The position numbers and the translations under genes are program-made. DNA of 15,898 nucleotides from JBICIG01 sp043101605. Lineage in GTDB: Bacteria; Planctomycetota; Phycisphaerae; Phycisphaerales; UBA1924. Below, in pieces: positions 1-6,061 of the stretch; the first letter of the stretch is position 1, and each line of letters begins with the position of its first letter. The notes under the pieces were generated by a model, which saw only the letters and a program-made list of their open reading frames with translations, made no database searches and was not told the DNA's origin. The DNA is taken from contig JBICIG010000051.1 of NCBI GenBank assembly GCA_043101605.1, positions 1 to 15,898 on the forward strand, read 5' to 3'.

Positions 1-609
1 TTGCTCGCGGGCGGTCCACGCCTGCCCGAGGTCGACCAGCGGGCGCAGGCCCAATCGCTCAAAGTCGATCTGCGCTTCATGGATGAGCAGGCCCGCGTCG
101 GCGTCGCCCGAGACGACCGCCGCGGGGATCTTCGAGAAGAGCATCTCGGTCGCGGGGACGGTTCGCCCGATGAGGATCTGGAGCGTCAGGAACGCGGTGG
201 TGTGCCGACCGGGCACCGCCAGTCGCACGCCGGGACGCGCGAGGTCCTCGACGCGCTCGAGTTCACTCGTCGAGCGGACGACGGCCTTGGGCCCGTATCC
301 CTCGCCCATCGACGCGCCGCACCGGGTGATGCGGTAGCGGTCGGCCAGGTGCGGATAGGCGTGGGCCGAGATCGCCGTGGCGTCGTACGCGCCGCTTCCG
401 ATCGCCAGTTCGTTGAGCCGCTGCACATCCTCGGCGACGGTGCGGAAGCGGAAGCGTCCGGTGTCGATGGCGGGTCGGCCGGCCGGTCCGGGCAGGGGCT
501 GCCCGGCGCGGTCGTGCATGCCGGTGATCGGCCACCACATGACCATGTCGTCGCTGTCGGGCGAGTGGGCCAGCGTCAGCACGGGGGCGTCGTCGCGTGC
601 GTCGGGCAT
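1..609 (-). CDS. mqnD: 1,4-dihydroxy-6-naphthoate synthase (MqnD), 3' end cut off by window edge
   Basis: MqnD acts late in the futalosine route to menaquinone, converting cyclic dehypoxanthinyl futalosine to 1,4-dihydroxy-6-naphthoate in the cytoplasm (family knowledge). The visible 203 codons contain the family's hallmark blocks: HSPDSDD at residues 15-21, SAHAYPHLADRY from 81, GASMGEGYGP at 98-107 and LLIHEAQ from 174. The fold is that of periplasmic binding proteins. The usual length is about 270-290 residues, so roughly the last 70-90 lie beyond base 1. The ATG at 609-607 follows the kdsB stop by 8 bases. An AGGA inside the sequence TAGGATCC, overlapping that stop codon, sits 6 bases upstream and probably serves as the ribosome binding site. 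This implies translational coupling in the operon TPR gene-kdsB-mqnD. MqnA is a related fold, but the HSPDSDD and SMGEGYGP blocks favour MqnD. Confidence 0.9.
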   Translation of the reverse strand, partial: MPDARDDAPVLTLAHSPDSDDMVMWWPITGMHDRAGQPLPGPAGRPAIDTGRFRFRTVAEDVQRLNELAIGSGAYDATAISAHAYPHLADRYRITRCGASMGEGYGPKAVVRSTSELERVEDLARPGVRLAVPGRHTTAFLTLQILIGRTVPATEMLFSKIPAAVVSGDADAGLLIHEAQIDFERLGLRPLVDLGQAWTAREQ

Positions 610-617
610 GGCGGATC

Positions 618-1388
618 CTACGCGCGGGCCCGGTTCCATCGCTCGACGAACGCGCGGTACTGCTCGGGGGTGTCGATCCCGCCGCCGGCGCACGGATGGA
701 TCGCGACGGCGATGCGGTAGCCGTGCTCCATGATGCGGAGTTGCTCGAGTTTCTCGGTCTGTTCGAGCGGCGTGGGGGTGAGCGTCACATAGCGATCGAG
801 GAGCCATTTGCGGTAGACATACAGCCCCACATGCTTGACCGGGCCGCCCCCTTCGGCGAGGGGCTCGGCGGGGTCGCGGCGGTGCGGGATCAGCCCGCGC
901 GAGAAGTAGAGCGCCGACGCGTCGAGCGTGCGCACGACCTTGACGATGTTGGGGTTGGCGGGGTCCTCGCCCTCGAAGAAGGGCGAGCCGATCGTGGAGA
1001 CAGGGGCGGCTCGCTCGGCGCGGAGTTCGACCGCCGCGTCGCTCGCGCCGGGCTCGACCTCGGGCTCATCGCCCTGGACATTGACGACGATCGCGTCTGG
1101 GGCGAGCCCGAGGATGGTGGACGCCTCGGCGAGCCGGCTGGTGCCGTTGGGATGATCGGGGGAGGTCATGACGACCTCGGCGCCGCGGGCGGTCAGGGCG
1201 TCGGCGATGCGCGGGTGATCGGTCGCGACGACGACACGCTCGATGGTGCGGGCGAGCGAAGCACGCTCGCGGACATGCTCGACCAGCGGGCGGCCGGTCT
1301 CGGAGGCGAGGATCTTCTCGGGCATGCGTGTCGAGCCGAGGCGTGCGGGGATGATCGCGACGGCACGGGGACCCGGGCCGGTGTTCAT
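618..1388 (-). CDS. kdsB: 3-deoxy-manno-octulosonate cytidylyltransferase (CMP-KDO synthetase)
   Basis: KdsB activates KDO with CTP to give CMP-KDO for lipid A/inner-core assembly, in the cytoplasm. The 256-residue product matches the usual length of about 245-260. Visible motifs are the nucleotide-binding IPARLGSTRMPEK at 13-25, VVATDHPRI near 53, TSPDHPNGTSRLAE at 75-88, VNVQGDEP at 102-109, PNIVKVV at 146-152, ALYFSRGLIP at 159-168, KHVGLYVYR at 185-193, the LEQLRIMEHGYRI block near 214 and GIDTPEQ near 238. Together these separate it from NeuA and other sugar-nucleotide transferases. The ATG at 1388 lies 3 bases after the TGA of the upstream TPR gene, whose end carries AAGGG as a likely ribosome binding site. 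Its presence implies the host makes KDO-containing lipopolysaccharide. Confidence 0.95.
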   Translation of the reverse strand: MNTGPGPRAVAIIPARLGSTRMPEKILASETGRPLVEHVRERASLARTIERVVVATDHPRIADALTARGAEVVMTSPDHPNGTSRLAEASTILGLAPDAIVVNVQGDEPEVEPGASDAAVELRAERAAPVSTIGSPFFEGEDPANPNIVKVVRTLDASALYFSRGLIPHRRDPAEPLAEGGGPVKHVGLYVYRKWLLDRYVTLTPTPLEQTEKLEQLRIMEHGYRIAVAIHPCAGGGIDTPEQYRAFVERWNRARA

Positions 1389-1391
1389 GGG

Positions 1392-2906
1392 TCAGCCCTT
1401 GAGCTCGTTGACGAGGTTCTTCAGGGCGTCGCGGCGCTCGCGGATGTCCTTGAAGTTGATCTGCTGGATCGCGATGCTCGAAGCGAGCTTCTCGGCTTCC
1501 TGGGCCGAGGGGAGGTGGCGTTCGGCCTCGCCCTTGTCCTGCAGGGCGCTCATGAGCCCGTAGCGGAGTTCGCGTCCCATTTCGTCGGTCTCCGAGCCGT
1601 GACGCTCGATGGCGCCGCGGTAGGTGTCGATGGCCTCGTCCACCCAGCCCTTGCGGTGGAAGGACTCGCCGAGCAGACGGAGCGACGCGGCGCGGACGCG
1701 GGGGTCGTTCTGGGATTCCTGGAAGAGGGCGATCGCCTCGTCGTAATTCTCGAGGGCGAATTCCCGCCGGCCCAGTTCGTACTTGAGCTGCACATCGGTC
1801 GGGTAGTTCTCGACGCGGAGGCGGTACTCCTGGAGCTCCATCTCGAGGTACTTCTTCTTGGCCTGCTTCGCGTGGCTCTGCTTGGTCGCGTCGTCGGGGT
1901 GGGCGGCGGCGTCGGACTCGTACTCGCCGAGCTTGCGGCGTGCCTGGCGCAGCCGGATCTCCCCGGCTTTCTGGCGGAAGTGGAACTGCTTGAAGTCCTC
2001 GTAGGCCTTGGTGAGCACCTTGAAAGCGCGGACCTCGTCCTCGGTGCGGCCGCGCTCGAGCAGGGCCTTGACCAGCGCGTTGATGGTCGGGGTGTCGTCG
2101 GGGCGCTTGCGGTACTCTTCCTCGGCGGCATTGACGAGGCGGTCCTTGACATCCTCGGTCTTGACGATCCGGTCCTGGTCCTCCATCAGCCGCTGCTTCT
2201 CGGAGTTGCGGATGTTGGAGCGGAACCCGCCCTGCTGCCCGGTCTGGTCGTACCCGCCGGTGGACATGGTCGCCTGGGCGGCGAGGTTGCGAACCTGATT
2301 GGCCAGCTCGACATCCTGCGGGGCGAGCTGGCACGCGGCGTCGCCGGCGCGGACGGCCAGGTCGTACGCCCCGATCTTCATGCACGCGTTCATGACGCGC
2401 AGGTACATGTCCTTGGTCGGCTTCTTGTCGCGTGCGATCAGAGGGAGGGCCCGCTCGGCGATCCAGTAGACCACCTCGCTCATGTCGAGCCCGTTCTCGC
2501 CTTCGAGCTTGGCGGCCGAATCGACGGCTTTGGTCGCCGCGTGGGGGTCGAGCTGGGTGACGCCCCAGTCGAGCAGGGCGAGGAGGTAGCGTTCGACGGG
2601 CCCCTTGCCCGGGAAGCTCCGGCGGGACTCCTTGGAGAGCTTGCCCTTGGTCTCGGAGGTGAACGCGATGGCCGATCGCCAGTAGCCTTCGAGGCCCTCC
2701 ATGCTCGAGGGGCTCTGGCGGAGCCCGTTGAGCCACAGGGACATCGCGTACTCGTAGTTGGTCGCGTCGTGGACGGTCCGGGCGTGGGTGAAGAACTTGC
2801 GGGCCTTCTCCTCGGAGAAGTCCGCCTGCTCGATCGGGGCCCCCTCGGCGGGAGGAGCGTCGGCCCCGGCGTCGGACCCATCCTTCTTCTTTCCGAACAA
2901 AGCCAA
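1392..2906 (-). CDS. TPR-repeat protein of unknown function
   Basis: I do not recognise a named family. The product is 504 residues, begins MALFGKKKDG, and has no signal peptide or membrane segment, so it is probably cytoplasmic. Residues 10-30 are a short A/P/D/E-rich linker. Helical repeats follow: an N-terminal helical region at about 30-210, a glycine/glutamine-rich break near 215-230, a strongly charged helical stretch at about 240-360 that may be coiled coil, and clear TPR-like units at about 370-460 (for example YELGRREFALENYDEAIALF, then SFHRKGWVDEAIDTY). The start is an inferred TTG: a GGAGG at 2916-2920 lies 9 bases upstream. The open frame continues further upstream, but only as an antisense shadow of def. 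It heads the operon with kdsB and mqnD. A scaffold role for protein-protein contacts is inferred from the TPRs only. Confidence 0.8.
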   Translation of the reverse strand: MALFGKKKDGSDAGADAPPAEGAPIEQADFSEEKARKFFTHARTVHDATNYEYAMSLWLNGLRQSPSSMEGLEGYWRSAIAFTSETKGKLSKESRRSFPGKGPVERYLLALLDWGVTQLDPHAATKAVDSAAKLEGENGLDMSEVVYWIAERALPLIARDKKPTKDMYLRVMNACMKIGAYDLAVRAGDAACQLAPQDVELANQVRNLAAQATMSTGGYDQTGQQGGFRSNIRNSEKQRLMEDQDRIVKTEDVKDRLVNAAEEEYRKRPDDTPTINALVKALLERGRTEDEVRAFKVLTKAYEDFKQFHFRQKAGEIRLRQARRKLGEYESDAAAHPDDATKQSHAKQAKKKYLEMELQEYRLRVENYPTDVQLKYELGRREFALENYDEAIALFQESQNDPRVRAASLRLLGESFHRKGWVDEAIDTYRGAIERHGSETDEMGRELRYGLMSALQDKGEAERHLPSAQEAEKLASSIAIQQINFKDIRERRDALKNLVNELKG

Positions 2907-3026
2907 GGGTGTGAACCTCCGATTGCGCCCGGACGACCGCCCGGGCGGGGTATCGTACTCGGCCCGATCCCTCGCCGCCGGTCGCATGGGCGTGGCGGCG
3001 GGGACGCCCCGGGGTAGGATCCTGCG
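2907..3026. promoter_or_regulatory. Divergent intergenic region between the TPR-gene operon and def
   Basis: These 120 bases separate two divergently transcribed operons and must hold both promoters. Seen directly: the GGAGG for the TTG-start gene (2916-2920, minus strand), a 12-base perfect palindrome CCGCCCGGGCGG at 2937-2948, and an inverted repeat with arms at 2971-2979 and 2994-3002 (one G-T pair, 14-base loop), which would lie in the def leader. AGGA at about 3015-3018 is the likely def ribosome binding site. I could not assign convincing -35/-10 boxes. In sequence this GC-rich, short palindromes also arise by chance. Confidence 0.4.
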
Positions 3027-3605
3027 ATGCCTTCCGAGCCGAGCCAACTCGACATTCGTGATCCCGCGGGGCTGCGGATCCTGCGCTACCCGGCCGAGGT
3101 GCTGCGGAAGCGGGCCGAGCCGGTGGCGGCGATCGATGACGACATCCGCGGGCTGGTCGATCGGATGATCGAACTGATGCGCGAAGCCCAGGGCATCGGG
3201 CTGGCGGCACCGCAGGTGGGCGTCCCGCTGCGCATCTTCATCTGCCATGTGCCCGAATCGGATCATTGGAGCACGAGCGACGACCCGCCGACGGCTTCGG
3301 GGTCTCTGCAGGTGCACATCAACCCGGTGATCTCGAACCCGGTGGGATTCCCCGAGCCGTTCGAGGAAGGGTGCCTGAGCCTGCCCGATCTGACGGGCGA
3401 GGTGATGCGTCCGCCGACGGTCACGCTGAGGTCGATGGATCTGCAGGGGAACGAGCGTTCGCAGACGGGCGCGGGGATGCTCGCGCGGTGCTGGCAGCAC
3501 GAATTCGATCATCTCGAGGGCGTGCTGATCATCGACAAGTTCACGCCGATGTCGCGGCTGAAGAACCGAGCCGCGCTGAAGGCGTTCGAGCGTCGAGCCC
3601 GGTGA
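3027..3605 (+). CDS. def: Peptide deformylase
   Basis: This metalloenzyme removes the N-formyl group from nascent proteins at the ribosome exit. All three family motifs are intact: GIGLAAPQVG at 56-65, EGCLSLP at 114-120 (metal ligand C116) and HEFDH at 158-162 (ligands H158 and H162, catalytic E159). The 192-residue length is typical. A loop rich in D, S, T and P at about 77-94, between motifs 1 and 2, is somewhat longer than in the E. coli enzyme. The ATG start is preceded by TAGGA at suitable distance. The stop codon shares one base with the fmt start (TGATG), so the pair that adds and removes formyl groups is translationally coupled, as in many bacteria. Confidence 0.96.
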   Translation: MPSEPSQLDIRDPAGLRILRYPAEVLRKRAEPVAAIDDDIRGLVDRMIELMREAQGIGLAAPQVGVPLRIFICHVPESDHWSTSDDPPTASGSLQVHINPVISNPVGFPEPFEEGCLSLPDLTGEVMRPPTVTLRSMDLQGNERSQTGAGMLARCWQHEFDHLEGVLIIDKFTPMSRLKNRAALKAFERRAR

Positions 3606-4558
3606 TGCGTCTGGTGTTCTTCGGGTCCAGCCCGTTCGGCCTGCCCACGCTCGAGCGGCTGGTGCGTGCGCACGAGGTGGTCGCGATCGTGACCCAGCCG
3701 GACCGCCCGGCGGGCCGGGGCAAAGGGATGACGCCGACGCCCGTCGGCGTGTGGGCGCACGAGCACGCGCCGGGCGTGCCGGTGATCAAACCCGAGAGCG
3801 TGAACGAGCCGGGCGTGGTCGCGGACCTGCGGGGGCTGGCGGCCGACGCGTGGGTCGTCATCGCGTTCGGACAGAAACTCTCACGGGCGCTGCTGGACGG
3901 TGTGTTCGCGATCAACCTGCACGCGTCGAGGCTGCCTCGCTGGCGCGGGGCGGCACCGATCAACGCGGCGATGCTGGCGGGAGACCCCGTGACGGGCAAC
4001 TCGGTGATCACGCTTGCCGACCGGATGGACGCGGGCGCGGTGCTGGCGATGTCGGAGATGCCGATCCCGCCGACCGCGACGGCCGGCGAGATGCACGATG
4101 CGCTGGCGGGCGATGGGCCGGCGCTGATTGAGCGGGTGCTCCGGGGGCATGCGCAGGGAACGGTGGAGTTCCGCGAGCAGGATGAATCGCGCGTGACGAT
4201 CGCGCCGAAGCTGTCGCGGGCGGACACCTGGATCGATTTCTCGCGCGATGCCGATTCGTGCCGGGCGCGGATCAATGCCCTGAGCCCCAGGCCGGGCGTG
4301 GCGGTGAAGATCGGCGGGGTGTCGGTCAAGCTTCTGCGGGCCGGGCCGGTGCCCGAGTCCCCGGCGGGCGAGGGTGTGAACGGCTCGCTGGTCGATCCCG
4401 AGCAAGGGACCGTGCGATGCGGCACGGGTCTCGTGCAGATCCTTGAAGTGCAGCCGGCGGGGAAGCGCGCGATGGCGTGGCGCGACTTTGCGCGCGGCTT
4501 TCGTCCAGAGCCCGGCACGGAACTGGTGCCGGAGGTCTTACCGGGTCACGATCCATGA
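3605..4558 (+). CDS. fmt: Methionyl-tRNA formyltransferase
   Basis: Fmt transfers a formyl group from 10-formyltetrahydrofolate to initiator Met-tRNA in the cytoplasm. The 317-residue product has the usual length and domain order. The N-terminal hydrolase fold carries TQPDRPAGRGKG near 30-41 (the loop contacting tRNA in the family), the catalytic triad N104, H106 and D142, and the signature SRLPRWRGAAPI at 108-119. The C-terminal OB-like domain, about 205-315, carries INALSPRPGV near 223. The ATG overlaps the def stop by one base. The ORF extends in frame further upstream, but that part is only a shadow of def. The 3' end overlaps the next gene by ATGA. Confidence 0.96.
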   Translation: MRLVFFGSSPFGLPTLERLVRAHEVVAIVTQPDRPAGRGKGMTPTPVGVWAHEHAPGVPVIKPESVNEPGVVADLRGLAADAWVVIAFGQKLSRALLDGVFAINLHASRLPRWRGAAPINAAMLAGDPVTGNSVITLADRMDAGAVLAMSEMPIPPTATAGEMHDALAGDGPALIERVLRGHAQGTVEFREQDESRVTIAPKLSRADTWIDFSRDADSCRARINALSPRPGVAVKIGGVSVKLLRAGPVPESPAGEGVNGSLVDPEQGTVRCGTGLVQILEVQPAGKRAMAWRDFARGFRPEPGTELVPEVLPGHDP

Positions 4559-5262
4559 AACGGCCTGTCATGAAGACGCTGTGGGATCTCCTTCCCACCC
4601 GCCGGCGGTCGCCGGCCAAGCCCAGGCAAGCGCCGCGCCCGGCGATCGGAGTCGTCGCCCGCAAGCCCGGGCCGAAGAAGCCTCCGACAACCGACCGGAT
4701 GGGGATCGCGTCGGCGCCCGGCACGCGGATCATCGCGCCGAGGAAGGCTCCCGCGCGCGGGCTGGTCGTCACGCGGACGGCGGCTCCGCCCGCGGCGGGA
4801 CTGAGGCTGTCATCCCCCCGCCGCGAGACGATGGCCGACAAATACCGTCGGATCGAGCGTGAGATGCTCGCCCGCTACGGCGTGCGGGTCCGCAAGTGGC
4901 GTTCGAGCATGTCGGGCGTTGCGTGGCAGGTGACCTATCACGACGGGTCGGTCGCGCGGTTGATCGAGGCGCCTCGCCCCAAGGGCCCGATGTCGGCGGC
5001 GGTCTTTCTGCACGAGATCGGGCACCACGCGATCGGGTTCGATGTGTACCGCAATCGCTGCCTCGAGGAGTTCCACGCGTGGCGGTTCGCGCTCGAGACC
5101 ATGGAGGCCGAGGGGCTGAATGTGACCCCCGCGGTGCGTGAGCGGATGGCCGAGTCGCTCTGGTACGCCTTGTTCAAAGCCAAGCGGCGTGGGCTGCGGG
5201 TGGTCCCCCCGGAGCTGCGTCCGTACGAGACGGTCCCGGAGCGATTTCGCGGGACGGCGTGA
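4555..5262 (+). CDS. Putative HEXXH zinc metalloprotease, uncharacterised
   Basis: I cannot assign a named family. The 235-residue product has a zincin-type motif, FLHEIGHHAIGF, with H153, E154 and H157 as likely zinc ligand, catalytic base and zinc ligand. E171/E172, in LEEFHAWRFALE, lie 14-15 residues after the second histidine, in a pattern like the third glutamate ligand of gluzincins (inference). Residues 1-92 are a basic P/R/A/K-rich low-complexity tail that looks disordered. The folded part starts near MADKYRRIEREM at 93. No signal peptide or membrane segment is seen. The chosen ATG at 4555 overlaps the fmt stop by ATGA, which suggests coupling to def-fmt; an ATG 15 bases on or the one at residue 93 is also possible. 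It could be an intracellular peptidase of the ImmA/SprT-like kind. No substrate is indicated by the sequence. Confidence 0.75.
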   Translation: MKRPVMKTLWDLLPTRRRSPAKPRQAPRPAIGVVARKPGPKKPPTTDRMGIASAPGTRIIAPRKAPARGLVVTRTAAPPAAGLRLSSPRRETMADKYRRIEREMLARYGVRVRKWRSSMSGVAWQVTYHDGSVARLIEAPRPKGPMSAAVFLHEIGHHAIGFDVYRNRCLEEFHAWRFALETMEAEGLNVTPAVRERMAESLWYALFKAKRRGLRVVPPELRPYETVPERFRGTA

Positions 5263-5268
5263 ATAGCC

Positions 5269-5294
5269 GGCCCGGGTCGCGGGTTTCCCGGGCC
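5269..5294 (+). terminator. GC-rich hairpin between the metalloprotease and lipoprotein genes
   Basis: A perfect 8-base inverted repeat, GGCCCGGG at 5269-5276 and CCCGGGCC at 5287-5294, with a 10-base loop, starts 7 bases after the metalloprotease stop. Only two T residues follow it, so it is at best a weak intrinsic terminator. It could instead stabilise the upstream mRNA end, or be read through into the next gene 34 bases on. Confidence 0.4.
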
Positions 5295-5327
5295 TTGCCC
5301 GATCACCCGCACTCAGGAGACCTCCGC

Positions 5328-5912
5328 ATGACCCGCTCGTTTCGAGTTTCTCTCTCCGTCGCGCTGGGCGCGGCGGGGCTGGCCTTGGCTTCGTGCTCGC
5401 AGGCGGTCAAGTCCGACGCATCGGCCAAGGAAGCCGTCGCGGCGTCGGAGCGTTCGCCCGCGCCCGGGTTCGTCGTGCAGCAGGTCAACGGGACGGGAAC
5501 CTTCTCGCTCGCCGAGGCGCGGGGCGAGTGGGTCGCGGTGCATTTCCTGCTCAAGACCGACTGCCCGATCTGCCGGTCGATGACCGACACCTACGCGACG
5601 CGCGCCGATGAGGTGCCGGGCGTGCGGCATGTGTTCCTCAAGCCCGACGCGGTCGAGGACACCAAGGCGTGGATCGCCGGCTGGAGGCAGGGCAAGGACG
5701 CGCCGGCGATCTACCGCGATGTTGACGCCGAGATCGCCGAACGGTACGGGATCCGCGACGGATACGAGTTCCACGGCGAGGTGGTGCACTACCCGGCGCT
5801 GGTGATCATCGACCCGCAGGGGCGCGAGGCGTACCGGCACATCGGCGACCGCACGCAGGACCGGGTGCCGTTCGACACCTTCAAGGAGATCATGGCTGAG
5901 CTTCGCGGCTGA
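5328..5912 (+). CDS. Thioredoxin-fold lipoprotein with CPIC motif (TlpA/AhpC-like)
   Basis: This 194-residue exported protein begins with a lipoprotein signal: basic MTRSFR, a hydrophobic stretch, then lipobox LASC with C23 as the predicted lipidation site. After a short A/S/E-rich linker, a thioredoxin-like domain follows from about residue 45. It has FSLAEARGEWVAVHFLLKTDCPICRS, here described by its key residues C79-P-I-C82 as redox pair, and YPALVIIDPQG with a likely cis-proline at P156. These match the TlpA/redoxin superfamily. It probably acts in the periplasm on thiols or peroxides; the exact substrate is unknown. The ATG has a strong AGGAGA at 5315-5320, 7 bases upstream. An in-frame GTG at 5259 lacks such a site and would bury the signal peptide. 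Transcription could read through from def-fmt or start locally. Confidence 0.75.
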   Translation: MTRSFRVSLSVALGAAGLALASCSQAVKSDASAKEAVAASERSPAPGFVVQQVNGTGTFSLAEARGEWVAVHFLLKTDCPICRSMTDTYATRADEVPGVRHVFLKPDAVEDTKAWIAGWRQGKDAPAIYRDVDAEIAERYGIRDGYEFHGEVVHYPALVIIDPQGREAYRHIGDRTQDRVPFDTFKEIMAELRG

Positions 5913-6061
5913 GCGGCGGCATTCTCGCTTGCGCCGGCTGAGGGATTCCCCGGAAACGCGCGGTCGGTCGCGGCGGGCGTGCCCGAGAGCGATCGAATTC
6001 CGCCAAGCCTCTGCTAGGCTGGTCCGAGCTGTTCGAGACCCGCTGATCGGAGGCTTGTTTC

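Noticed and set aside
2937..2957. Possible operator (12-base palindrome) and a TACGAT -10-like box in the divergent region
   Set aside because: No matching -35 at proper spacing, and such palindromes are frequent in sequence this GC-rich; kept only as a note in the intergenic entry.
597..3017. Very long plus-strand open frame (about 800 codons) antisense to kdsB and the TPR gene
   Set aside because: It is a GC-driven shadow: no ribosome site, repetitive G/A/V/L/E/D/R composition without a recognisable fold, and it covers a strand whose opposite frame has clear family motifs.
2907..3512. Upstream in-frame extension of the TPR gene through def on the other strand
   Set aside because: The extension is antisense to def, whose three catalytic motifs are intact, and a GGAGG precedes the TTG at 2906.
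5992..6020. TGCTAGGCT as an extended -10 promoter for the S9 peptidase gene
   Set aside because: No -35 element is visible 16-18 bases upstream and one weak box is not enough.
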